A model generated the notes under the pieces. It ran no database searches and was not told the DNA's origin. It saw only the letters and a list, made by a program, of their open reading frames with translations. The translations under genes and the position numbers were made by a program. From Cellvibrionales bacterium UBA2034 (GTDB lineage: Bacteria; Pseudomonadota; Gammaproteobacteria; Pseudomonadales; UBA7239), in assembly GCA_002333095.1 (NCBI GenBank), contig DDBK01000105.1:11598-17596 (forward strand): 5,999 nucleotides of DNA, read 5' to 3'. Within the stretch, counting starts at the first letter, position 1; each line of letters opens with the position of its first letter. Shown here in pieces: positions 1 to 5,999 of the stretch.

Positions 1-261
1 AATCAGGAAATCAAGAATCGTATTGATAAAAATCCCATAGTTGATGCTGACTGCCGCCGCTGTATCAGTCTTTTCTTTCAAAATGATAGATAGATTGGAA
101 AAATCCACGCTCCCTAACAATAAACCGATTGGCGGCATGACTACCTGGCTGACCATTGTTGTAACAATCTTGCCGAAAGCTGCACCGATAATGACACCGA
201 CAGCCATATCTACCACATTGCCCCGAATAGCAAATTCCTTGAACTCGCTGATAATTTTCAT
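1..261 (-). CDS. mscL: Large-conductance mechanosensitive channel MscL (partial, C-terminus beyond window)
   Basis: MscL forms a homopentameric inner-membrane channel that opens under high membrane tension to release solutes during hypo-osmotic shock. The complementary strand from 261 down to base 1 reads 87 codons without a stop. It begins [20 protein letters not shown], which lines up closely with the start of E. coli MscL. The first transmembrane helix (about residues 15-43) carries the [18 protein letters not shown] pore-lining motif, including the glycine equivalent to E. coli G22. A PPIGLLLG turn (44-50) and periplasmic loop follow, and the second helix starts near residue 75 ([14 protein letters not shown]). 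About 50 residues, judged from the 136-residue E. coli protein, lie outside the window. The ATG at 261-259 is preceded by a good AGAGGAG ribosome site. The gene lies 43 bp downstream of the ParA-like gene in the same orientation, so cotranscription is possible. Confidence 0.95.
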   Translation of the reverse strand, partial: MKIISEFKEFAIRGNVVDMAVGVIIGAAFGKIVTTMVSQVVMPPIGLLLGSVDFSNLSIILKEKTDTAAAVSINYGIFINTILDFLI

Positions 262-267
262 GGTTTT

Positions 268-274
268 CTCCTCT
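268..274 (-). promoter_or_regulatory. Ribosome binding site of mscL
   Basis: On the minus strand AGAGGAG lies six bases before the ATG at 261-259. This strong Shine-Dalgarno sequence fixes the mscL start and shows that translation begins independently of the upstream ParA-like gene, whose stop codon is at 307-305. Confidence 0.8.
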
Positions 275-304
275 GGAATATTCATTAGACACGTTATTGC
301 GCTA

Positions 305-1099
305 TCAGGCATCCGTCACAGGCTGCAACTCATTACCTTCAAGCAAGTTGTACACATTGACAAACTGCTGGGTCAATTTATGGGACGGAGCAAAATGTAT
401 TAATGGCATATGCGCTTCCCGCGATTCTTTCAGCTTCACCGATGCATTGAGATAGCTACCAAGGACAGGCAATCCATCTTCTACAAGTTGGGCAATCAGA
501 TCTGCAGGCAATTTGGCCTGGGGATTGAACTGGTTAACAACAATCCCTTCTATGAAGAGATCCTCGTTATGGTCTTCGCGGATTTCACTGACTGTATTGA
601 CGAGATTATAGAGAGCCTGCCGCGAAAAACTGTCGCAATCAAAAGGTATCAACAGCGAGTCGGCGGCAATCAGTGCCGCGCTACTGTAAAAATTCAGGGC
701 CGGCGGCGTATCAATGTAGATACGGTCATAGTGTTTGGATAAATCTGTTAATGCTTCACGCAGCTTGTAAATTTTATGGCGACTTTCCAGCTCGCGCTCT
801 ATTGTTGCCAACTCCGGGCTCGCTGGCATCACCGACAAACGCCCGTACTGTGTGGGATGACAGAAACCGGGCAAATAGGGCTTGCGGCCAAACATCCCGA
901 GAAAAGTCTTGAAAAAATCAGCGGCAGTATTGTTCTTGTCTGCGTAATGAGGCCCCAGCAGATACTCTGAACTGTTGCATTGTGTATCCAGATCAATCAA
1001 CAAGGTCTTGTAACCTTGTTGTGCACTGATGGCCGCAAGGTTGCAACTGATGCTGGTCTTGCCAACACCACCTTTCTGGTTAAACACAACTCTTTTCAT
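305..1099 (-). CDS. Orphan ParA/MinD-family (deviant Walker A) ATPase
   Basis: This is a 264-residue P-loop ATPase of the ParA/MinD/Soj superfamily. Members cycle between ATP-bound dimers and monomers and position DNA, protein complexes or organelles. Visible motifs are the deviant Walker A KGGVGKT (residues 9-15, with signature lysine K9 and P-loop lysine K14), the IDLDTQ segment (35-40), and Walker B IDTPP (129-133). The VVNQFNP strand (187-193) matches the base-recognition region in position. There is no N-terminal helix-turn-helix domain as in plasmid type Ia ParA, and no obvious MinD-like C-terminal amphipathic helix. A stretch rich in Phe, Gly and Pro at about 62-80 follows the first strands and may be a family-specific insert. 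No parB, minC/minE or parS-like neighbour is visible, so the cargo is unknown. The ATG at 1099-1097 has AGGAGT upstream. It resembles chromosomal solo ParA-like proteins I recall from pseudomonads, but a specific symbol is not justified. Confidence 0.88.
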   Translation of the reverse strand: MKRVVFNQKGGVGKTSISCNLAAISAQQGYKTLLIDLDTQCNSSEYLLGPHYADKNNTAADFFKTFLGMFGRKPYLPGFCHPTQYGRLSVMPASPELATIERELESRHKIYKLREALTDLSKHYDRIYIDTPPALNFYSSAALIAADSLLIPFDCDSFSRQALYNLVNTVSEIREDHNEDLFIEGIVVNQFNPQAKLPADLIAQLVEDGLPVLGSYLNASVKLKESREAHMPLIHFAPSHKLTQQFVNVYNLLEGNELQPVTDA

Positions 1100-1104
1100 G
1101 GATC

Positions 1105-1110
1105 ACTCCT
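1105..1110 (-). promoter_or_regulatory. Ribosome binding site of the ParA-like gene
   Basis: Minus-strand AGGAGT sits five bases before the ATG at 1099-1097 and supports that start. It lies inside the short gap between the divergent ParA-like gene and miaA, so the leader of one transcript is complementary to the 5' end of the other if both start outside this gap. Confidence 0.75.
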
Positions 1111-1124
1111 GTAAACTCTGCGCC

Positions 1125-2090
1125 ATGTTATCAGCAAATCAAAACAGCTCCCCGTCTACTGCTATTTTCCTGCTGGGCCCAACAGCCTCTGGCAAGACAG
1201 ATCTCGCGGTCGAACTGACGCGACAGTTGCCCTGCGACATTATCAGTGTGGATTCTGCCCTGGTGTACCGCGGCATGGATATCGGCACCGCCAAGCCCGA
1301 TGCCGCCACGCTTGCTCACGCACCACACCGGTTGATCAGCTTTCTTGATCCCGCTGAAGCCTATTCTGCTGCCGCGTTTCGCCGCGACGCCCTCAGGGAG
1401 ATCGCTGATATCCAGTCCAGGGGGCGCATACCGCTGTTAGTGGGTGGCACCATGTTGTATTTCAAGGTATTGCTGGAGGGGATTGCTGATCTGCCTGCCT
1501 CCAGTCCCGAATTGCGTGCAGCACTGACTGCAGAAGCAGAACAGCACGGCTGGCCAGCCATGCATAAAAAACTGGCCGCTGTGAATCCTGCAGCAGCTGA
1601 ACGCCTGCACCCCAATCACTCCCAGCGCATCCTGAGGGCGCTGGAGGTATACCAGCAAACAGGCGCTCCCCTTTCACAGCTGCAACAGCAGCAGACGACT
1701 GAGACCCTGCCTTTCCACCCTGTCCAGCTGGCCCTGATGCCAGAAGACCGGAACGTGCTGACCCAGCGCATAGAAGGGCGTTTTGACCGCATGCTGGCCG
1801 AAGGCTTTGTCGAAGAAGTGCGCCACTTGTACCTGCGCGGCGACCTCACCCCCGACATGCCGTCTATCCGCGCAGTGGGTTATCGGCAAGCCTGGGAGTA
1901 TCTGGCAGGTCATATCAGTGACACACAGCTGCGGGACAATGGCATTGCTGCTACACGGCAGCTGGCCAAGCGCCAGTTAACCTGGCTCAGGCGCTGGGCC
2001 AACCTCCATTGGCTGTACACACAGGAACCTTTTGACCTCAATAAAGTCACATCAGATGCCTTGAAAATACTGCGGAACGCCAACATATAA
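1125..2090 (+). CDS. miaA: tRNA dimethylallyltransferase MiaA
   Basis: MiaA transfers a dimethylallyl group from DMAPP to N6 of adenosine 37 in tRNAs that read codons beginning with U. This is the first step to ms2i6A, and it affects codon reading and the translation of regulators. The 321-residue product has the P-loop GPTASGKT (18-25), the invariant aspartate in SVDSALVY (D43), DIGTAKP (52-58), the LVGGTMLY active-site motif (105-112), [10 protein letters not shown] (171-180), [10 protein letters not shown] (246-255) and the tRNA-contacting [15 protein letters not shown] (277-291). Length and N-terminal spacing match E. coli MiaA (316 aa). The start at 1125 puts the P-loop at the usual distance. 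In-frame ATGs at 1098 and 1029 would add 9 or 32 residues, and the latter extension lies inside the opposite ParA-like gene. No Shine-Dalgarno is visible before 1125 or 1098, so the exact start is uncertain. The product call is very secure. Confidence 0.97.
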   Translation: MLSANQNSSPSTAIFLLGPTASGKTDLAVELTRQLPCDIISVDSALVYRGMDIGTAKPDAATLAHAPHRLISFLDPAEAYSAAAFRRDALREIADIQSRGRIPLLVGGTMLYFKVLLEGIADLPASSPELRAALTAEAEQHGWPAMHKKLAAVNPAAAERLHPNHSQRILRALEVYQQTGAPLSQLQQQQTTETLPFHPVQLALMPEDRNVLTQRIEGRFDRMLAEGFVEEVRHLYLRGDLTPDMPSIRAVGYRQAWEYLAGHISDTQLRDNGIAATRQLAKRQLTWLRRWANLHWLYTQEPFDLNKVTSDALKILRNANI

Positions 2091-2139
2091 GCACTATAGG
2101 CATCCTCTGGATTTTACGTACTGCACCCAAGGGGCTTAT

Positions 2140-2149
2140 TGCTATACAT
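2140..2149 (+). promoter_or_regulatory. Possible extended -10 promoter element upstream of hfq
   Basis: The 149-bp gap between miaA and hfq is the longest in the plus-strand cluster. Within it, TGCTATACAT resembles an extended -10 (TGn followed by a 4/6 match to TATAAT). No good -35 lies 16-18 bp upstream. The resulting leader before the hfq ATG would be roughly 85 bases. hfq is known to have its own promoters within and downstream of miaA in E. coli, which makes a promoter here plausible, but the sequence match is weak. Confidence 0.22.
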
Positions 2150-2227
2150 TGCACAGGTGTTCTGTTTTATCGATGTTGTCTTAGTTGAATGTCTTATCAA
2201 CTGTTGTCTAGCCAGTTCCAATTATCC

Positions 2228-2234
2228 AAGGAGA
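2228..2234 (+). promoter_or_regulatory. Ribosome binding site of hfq
   Basis: AAGGAGA lies five bases before the ATG at 2240 and decides the hfq start. The alternative in-frame ATG at 2189 would add 17 residues not found in the family and would place this strong site inside the coding region. Confidence 0.85.
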
Positions 2235-2239
2235 CTTTT

Positions 2240-2560
2240 ATGTCCAGAGGGCAAAGCTTACAAGACCCTTACCTGAACGTACTTCGCAAAGAGCGCGTTC
2301 CCGTATCGATTTACCTGGTAAACGGCATCAAGCTGCAGGGTCAGATCGATTCTTTTGACCAGTTTGTCGTATTGCTGAAAAACACTGTCAGCCAGATGGT
2401 CTACAAACATGCCATTTCCACTGTGGTGCCTTCACGCCCCGTGCGCCTGCCGATGATGAATTCGGCTGCACCGGCTGGCGGCATACCTGGCGAACCCGGT
2501 AACTACGGCGGCCAAGGCGGCTTTGACGATGATGATGGCTACAATGACCTTGGCAGCTGA
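2240..2560 (+). CDS. hfq: RNA chaperone Hfq
   Basis: Hfq is a hexameric Sm-like ring that stabilises small RNAs and pairs them with target mRNAs. The 106-residue protein begins [20 protein letters not shown]. It has the Sm1 region (about 8-50) with proximal-face residues Q8 and Q41-F42, the rim motif R16-K17-E18-R19 (enteric RRER, pseudomonad RKER), and the Sm2 signature YKHAIS (55-60) with K56 and H57 for binding uridine 3' ends. The core to about residue 70 is nearly identical to E. coli Hfq. The tail (71-106) differs: it contains APAGG and GNYGGQGG followed by [11 protein letters not shown]. Acidic tips on Hfq tails are known in E. coli to act as nucleic-acid mimics that clear RNA from the rim, and the same role is inferred here. 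hflX follows after 41 bp, suggesting cotranscription. Confidence 0.98.
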   Translation: MSRGQSLQDPYLNVLRKERVPVSIYLVNGIKLQGQIDSFDQFVVLLKNTVSQMVYKHAISTVVPSRPVRLPMMNSAAPAGGIPGEPGNYGGQGGFDDDDGYNDLGS

Positions 2561-2601
2561 TGCCGCGGTTGCCAGTTTCTCTTCTATAGAACGTTTGCTG
2601 T

Positions 2602-3897
2602 TTGTTTTTTGATCGTCCTGAATCCGGTGAACTGGCTGTGCTGGTTCATCTGGATCTTCACCGCCCCCATACCCGTGATGATTTGCGGGAATTTGAAGAG
2701 CTCGTGCTATCCGCAGGCGGGGATCCCGTTGCACTGATCAGCGGTTCCCGCACCTCGCCCAGTGCCCGCCATTTCGTGGGCAAAGGCAAGCTGGAAGAAA
2801 TACGCGCAACCGTGCAGCAGCATGGTGCCCAGCTGGTGATCTTTGACCACGAACTGTCACCCAGCCAGGAGCGCAATCTTGAAAAGGCGCTGGAGTGCCG
2901 TGTTCTCGACCGCACAGGCCTGATTCTCGATATCTTTGCCCAACGCGCCCGCACCCACGAAGGCAAGCTGCAGGTAGAGCTGGCACAACTGCAACATATG
3001 TCGACACGACTGGTACGTGGCTGGACGCACCTTGAGCGCCAGAAAGGCGGTATCGGGATGCGCGGCCCTGGGGAAACCCAGTTGGAAACAGACCGTCGCC
3101 TGCTCCGGGTGCGGATAAAATCCATCCAGGCCCGCCTTGAAAAAGTACGCAGCCAACGCGAGCAAGGCCGACGTGGACGAACACGCAGCGCCACCCCTAC
3201 CGTCTCGCTGGTTGGTTACACCAATGCCGGCAAATCAACCCTGTTCAATGCGCTCACACAGTCAGATGTCTACGCAGCAAACCAACTGTTTGCCACGCTG
3301 GATCCCACCATGCGGAGGCTGGAGCTGCCCGACACCGGCGCCATTGTTCTGGCGGACACCGTAGGCTTTATCCGCCATCTACCGCATCACCTCGTAGAAG
3401 CCTTTCGCAGCACACTGGAGGAAGTGGCCAGTGCAGATCTGCTGCTGCACGTTATTGATGCGTCGAGTGAAGAGCGGCCAGAACAGATATTCCAGGTAGA
3501 GGAAGTACTTGAAGAAATAGGCGCGGCAAACGTGCGGCGACTTGAAGTATTCAACAAGATTGACCTGCTGGGGATTGAGCCCCGTATTGACCGTAACGAC
3601 GAGGGACAGGCCATACGCGTGTGGTTGTCTGCCCAGACAGGTGCCGGTTTGCCCTTGCTGCTACAGGCTCTGGATGAACACCTTGCCAGCGAGCAATTCT
3701 GCGCCACACTCAGGCTGACAGCCGGGCAAGCACGCTTGCGGGCACGCCTGTTTGCGCTGCACGCAATCAACAATGAGCACTTTAACGACGATGGCAGCCA
3801 GCGAATCACCATTCGGCTGGCAAACAAGGATTGGCAGCGCCTGTTGGCTGCCGAGCAGTTAACGGCTGAAGAGCTGTTAGAATCGCACACTGAATGA
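2602..3897 (+). CDS. hflX: Ribosome-associated GTPase HflX
   Basis: HflX is an Obg/Era-superfamily GTPase that binds the 50S subunit and splits stalled or heat-damaged 70S ribosomes. The 431-residue product (E. coli 426) has an N-terminal HflX domain (about 10-115) with the conserved VLDRTGLILDIFAQRARTHE stretch, then a coiled-coil linker with GMRGPGETQLETDRR (152-166, the glycine-rich loop reaching the peptidyl-transferase region) and a basic helix. The G domain follows: G1 GYTNAGKST (205-213), G2 threonine in FATLDPT (230-236), G3 DTVGFI (252-257), G4 NKID (318-321) and G5 SAQTG (343-347). A C-terminal domain runs from about 365. The start is TTG: a stop at 2587-2589 lies in frame upstream, no ATG or GTG lies between it and 2602, and MFFDR matches remembered pseudomonad HflX starts. 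No convincing Shine-Dalgarno precedes it. hflK begins 27 bp downstream. Confidence 0.96.
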   Translation: MFFDRPESGELAVLVHLDLHRPHTRDDLREFEELVLSAGGDPVALISGSRTSPSARHFVGKGKLEEIRATVQQHGAQLVIFDHELSPSQERNLEKALECRVLDRTGLILDIFAQRARTHEGKLQVELAQLQHMSTRLVRGWTHLERQKGGIGMRGPGETQLETDRRLLRVRIKSIQARLEKVRSQREQGRRGRTRSATPTVSLVGYTNAGKSTLFNALTQSDVYAANQLFATLDPTMRRLELPDTGAIVLADTVGFIRHLPHHLVEAFRSTLEEVASADLLLHVIDASSEERPEQIFQVEEVLEEIGAANVRRLEVFNKIDLLGIEPRIDRNDEGQAIRVWLSAQTGAGLPLLLQALDEHLASEQFCATLRLTAGQARLRARLFALHAINNEHFNDDGSQRITIRLANKDWQRLLAAEQLTAEELLESHTE

Positions 3898-3914
3898 TAT
3901 ACACATTTTTTTCT

Positions 3915-3920
3915 GGAGAG
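3915..3920 (+). promoter_or_regulatory. Ribosome binding site of hflK
   Basis: GGAGAG lies four bases before the ATG at 3925, in the 27-bp gap after the hflX stop. It supports this start and suggests hflK is translated independently within the shared transcript. Confidence 0.75.
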
Positions 3921-3924
3921 ACTG

Positions 3925-5082
3925 ATGGCCTGGAATGAACCTGGCAACAACAAACCCGGTAGCGGAGGCGGCAACCCCTGGGGCGGCCCACCCAACAACA
4001 AAGGTGACATACAGGACTTGTTCGACAAGCTGGGTGGAATTTTCGGCGGCGATAACAATGAGTTGCCTACAGGAAAACTGACGATACTGATCAGCGTGGC
4101 GTTATTGTTGGCGTGGAGCGGATTCGGCTTCTACCAGCTTGATGAACAGAAACGTGCTGTTGTTCTCCGGCTGGGCGCATTCCACACGATTGTCGGCCCC
4201 GGCATTCACTGGAATCCGCCGTTTATTGACACCGTCATCAGAGAAAATGTCACGCAGCAGCGCTCTTATACCACGCAAGGGGCGATGCTCACTGAAGATG
4301 AAAATATTGTGGATGTGCAGTTATCCGTGCAATACAACATAGGCGATTTGCGCAAATTCACGATGAGCATACGCGATCCACAACATGCACTGGAAGAAGC
4401 CACAGATAGCGCAGTGCGCCATGCAATTGGCAGCTCCAAAATGGATGACGTATTGACTGTTGGTCGTGACAAGATTGCCGTCGACGTACAAAGCCGGCTG
4501 CAGAAATATCTGGATGCGTACAATACGGGCATTGTTGTTACCACCGTTAACGTTGAAAAAACCCAGCCGCCTGGCGCGGTACAAGCAGCATTTGATGACG
4601 TTATCAAGGCGCGTGAAGATGAACAGCGTGTGCAAAATGAAGCACAGACGTATGCCAACACGGTCATTCCCGAAGCACGTGGTCTGGCCAAGCGTGTTTT
4701 TGAAGAATCACTGGCTTATCGCGATCGCGCAATAGCCAGGGCGCAGGGTGAAGCAGAACGGTTCAATGCGCTGTTGGCGGAATACCGTAAAGCCCCTGAC
4801 GTGACCCGCGAACGGCTTTACATCGAAGCCATGCAAGAAATTTATTCAAACAACAGCAAGGTGCTGATCGATACACAGAGCAGCAGCAACGTGCTTTATT
4901 TGCCACTGGATCAACTTAAAAACCGCAACACTTCTACCGGCGCAACCACCGACAGCACGACAGGCAAAACATTGAGCCCTGCTGAAATAGATGTGCTGAG
5001 CAACCAGCTGGAAGAGAAAATACGCAATAACAAGCAGAGTAGCGGCCGTGCCGACTCTACACGCAACAGGGAGGCTCGCTAA
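3925..5082 (+). CDS. hflK: FtsH protease regulatory subunit HflK
   Basis: HflK is an SPFH/prohibitin-family protein that alternates with HflC to form a large periplasmic cage around FtsH hexamers and tunes proteolysis of membrane substrates. The 385-residue protein has a short cytoplasmic N-terminal segment rich in Gly, Asn and Pro (1-50, with PGSGGGNPWGGPPNN), typical of HflK. A single transmembrane helix follows at about 51-71. The SPFH domain (about 72-225) contains EQKRAVVLRLGAF (74-86), the GPGIHWNPPF segment (91-100) and NVEKTQPP (209-216). A long helical region with ARAQGEAERFNALLAEY (271-287) follows, then the SNVLYLPLD strand near 321-329 and a polar Thr/Ser-rich tail. E. coli HflK is 419 residues, so this one is somewhat shorter. 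Its TAA stop shares a base with the hflC start, which fits the obligate HflK-HflC pairing. Confidence 0.97.
   Translation: MAWNEPGNNKPGSGGGNPWGGPPNNKGDIQDLFDKLGGIFGGDNNELPTGKLTILISVALLLAWSGFGFYQLDEQKRAVVLRLGAFHTIVGPGIHWNPPFIDTVIRENVTQQRSYTTQGAMLTEDENIVDVQLSVQYNIGDLRKFTMSIRDPQHALEEATDSAVRHAIGSSKMDDVLTVGRDKIAVDVQSRLQKYLDAYNTGIVVTTVNVEKTQPPGAVQAAFDDVIKAREDEQRVQNEAQTYANTVIPEARGLAKRVFEESLAYRDRAIARAQGEAERFNALLAEYRKAPDVTRERLYIEAMQEIYSNNSKVLIDTQSSSNVLYLPLDQLKNRNTSTGATTDSTTGKTLSPAEIDVLSNQLEEKIRNNKQSSGRADSTRNREAR
5066..5073 (+). promoter_or_regulatory. Ribosome binding site of hflC inside the hflK end
   Basis: A purine-rich AACAGGGAGG stretch within the last hflK codons ends nine bases before the hflC ATG at 5082. 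Together with the overlapping stop and start (TAATG, 5080-5084) it suggests translational coupling, which would keep HflK and HflC near equal amounts. Confidence 0.7.
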
Positions 5083-5957
5083 TGAATCGCCTGGGCAACA
5101 TTCTTCTCTCGATAATGGCAGTGCTGTGGCTCGCTGGCCAGTTTGTCTTTGTTGTATACGAATTTGATAAAGTAGTGCTGCTGAAATTCGGCAAACTGGT
5201 GCAATCTGACATCTCGCCGGGGCTGCATTTCCGCATACCATTTATGGATCAGGTGCGCCGCTTTGATGGCCGCATCCTCACACTGGATACCCGTGCCGAA
5301 CGCTACCCTACCGTTGAGAAAAAATCTGTGATGGTAGATTTATATGCGCATTGGCGCATTATCGATGTAGCTCGCTACTACACCGCCACCGGCGGGGATG
5401 AAGCACGCGCAGAACTGCTCATTTCCCAACGCATTAACGAGGGGCTTCGAAACCAGTTTGGTATCCGTACATTGCATGAGGTGGTATCTGGTGAACGTGA
5501 TGCCTTGATGGTAGACATGACCAAAAAATTGACCGATATCACCAGAGGCGAACTCGGCATTGAAGTGGTGGATGTTCGGGTCAAACGGATTGAGTTGCCG
5601 GATGAAGTCAGCGTGGATGTCTACAACCGGATGAACTCCGAACGCGCACGTGAAGCACGCAAACACCGCTCTGAAGGCAAGGAAATTGCCGAAGGTATAC
5701 GTGCTGATGCAGATCGCCAGAAAATTGTCCTGGAAGCAGAAGCCTATCGCGAAGCTGAAAAAACTCGCGGCCAGGGTGATGCCGAGTCCACAGCCATATA
5801 TGCATCGGCATTCAGCAAGGATCCGGAGTTTTATAACTTTACCCGCAGCTTACAAGCCTACCGCAATAGCTTTGATGGCAAGAATGACTTGCTGGTAATC
5901 GACCCGAATAATGCCTTTTTCAACTACCTGAAAAATCCCGATGGCAAAGCGCGCTGA
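5082..5957 (+). CDS. hflC: FtsH protease regulatory subunit HflC
   Basis: HflC is the second SPFH-family partner in the HflKC-FtsH complex, anchored in the inner membrane with most of its mass in the periplasm. The 291-residue protein has an N-terminal signal-anchor helix (about 5-26) and an SPFH domain with the VVLLKFGKL strand (31-39), SPGLHFRIPFMDQVRRFDGR (45-64), LDTRAERYPT (68-77) and DVRVKRIELPDEV (164-176). A charged helical region follows (about 182-245, with SERAREARKHRSEGKEIAEG), ending in AYRNSFDGKNDLLVIDP (259-275) and FFNYLK (279-284). E. coli HflC is longer (334 aa). The shorter form here is like those I recall from pseudomonads and looks complete rather than truncated, since both ends match the family. 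The ATG overlaps the hflK stop by one base. No terminator hairpin is visible in the 42 bases after the stop, so the operon may continue. Confidence 0.97.
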   Translation: MNRLGNILLSIMAVLWLAGQFVFVVYEFDKVVLLKFGKLVQSDISPGLHFRIPFMDQVRRFDGRILTLDTRAERYPTVEKKSVMVDLYAHWRIIDVARYYTATGGDEARAELLISQRINEGLRNQFGIRTLHEVVSGERDALMVDMTKKLTDITRGELGIEVVDVRVKRIELPDEVSVDVYNRMNSERAREARKHRSEGKEIAEGIRADADRQKIVLEAEAYREAEKTRGQGDAESTAIYASAFSKDPEFYNFTRSLQAYRNSFDGKNDLLVIDPNNAFFNYLKNPDGKAR

Positions 5958-5999
5958 TCTGAACAATGCAATCGCCATATGCGCGTTAGTCGCTTGTCA

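Noticed and set aside
41..403. 120-codon plus-strand open frame across mscL and the end of the ParA-like gene
   Set aside because: It runs antisense to mscL and to the 3' end of the ParA-like gene, both of which match known families.
1029..1124. N-terminal extension of miaA to the ATG at 1029
   Set aside because: The extra 32 residues overlap the first codons of the well-supported ParA-like gene on the other strand and are not part of the MiaA family; the start at 1125 gives the usual length.
2121..2152. Sigma-54 type promoter before hfq
   Set aside because: TTGC elements are present but no GG lies at the required spacing upstream of the GC.
2189..2239. N-terminal extension of hfq to the ATG at 2189
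   Set aside because: The strong AAGGAGA just before 2240 and the conserved Hfq N-terminus fix the start at 2240.
2553..2610. Terminator between hfq and hflX (T-run at 2601-2610)
   Set aside because: The nearby GGCA/TGCC pairing is only about four base pairs, is not next to the T-run, and the T-run encodes the conserved MFF start of HflX.
2658..3194. 178-codon open frame on the minus strand inside hflX
   Set aside because: It is Arg/Ser-rich, antisense to conserved hflX codons, and looks like a mirror of its codon bias with no recognisable domain.
3387..4058. 223-codon open frame on the minus strand across the hflX-hflK junction
   Set aside because: It is low-complexity Ser/Arg/Pro-rich and antisense to two clear genes; it resembles no protein I recognise.
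5958..5999. Start of a further gene after hflC
   Set aside because: The ATG at 5967 meets a stop after seven codons, and the ATG at 5980 has no ribosome site and only seven codons in the window; nothing can be called.

Overview
The window is a gammaproteobacterial chromosome segment dominated by the conserved miaA-hfq-hflX-hflK-hflC cluster on the plus strand. Protein features point to a Pseudomonas/Cellvibrio-like lineage rather than an enteric one. These are the RKER rim motif and PVRLP continuation in Hfq, the MFF-type HflX N-terminus and the short HflC of 291 residues. This placement is from remembered family sequences, not a search. Base composition looks moderate and codon use looks similar across the genes, so I see no sign of recent transfer.

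Layout: 1-261 (minus) is the start of mscL, cut by the window edge. 305-1099 (minus) is a ParA/MinD-type ATPase with no ParB partner. Then the strand switches: miaA (1125-2090), a 149-bp gap, hfq (2240-2560), hflX (2602-3897), hflK (3925-5082) and hflC (5082-5957), all plus. The last 42 bases hold no gene that can be called. No RNA gene, insertion sequence, CRISPR array or terminator hairpin was found.

The plus-strand genes form one RNA- and protein-quality-control cluster. MiaA modifies tRNA, Hfq is the sRNA chaperone, HflX is a ribosome-binding GTPase, and HflK/HflC are SPFH-domain membrane partners of the FtsH protease. Spacing is tight from hfq to hflC (41 bp, 27 bp, then a 1-base overlap), consistent with cotranscription. 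The larger miaA-hfq gap may hold an hfq promoter.

Nothing in the window looks like a new defence or mobile system. The least ordinary parts are the junction next to miaA, where the commonly adjacent mutL is replaced by an orphan ParA-like gene whose start lies only 25 bp from that of miaA; the unusual starts of miaA (no visible Shine-Dalgarno) and hflX (TTG); and the glycine-rich, acid-tipped Hfq tail.
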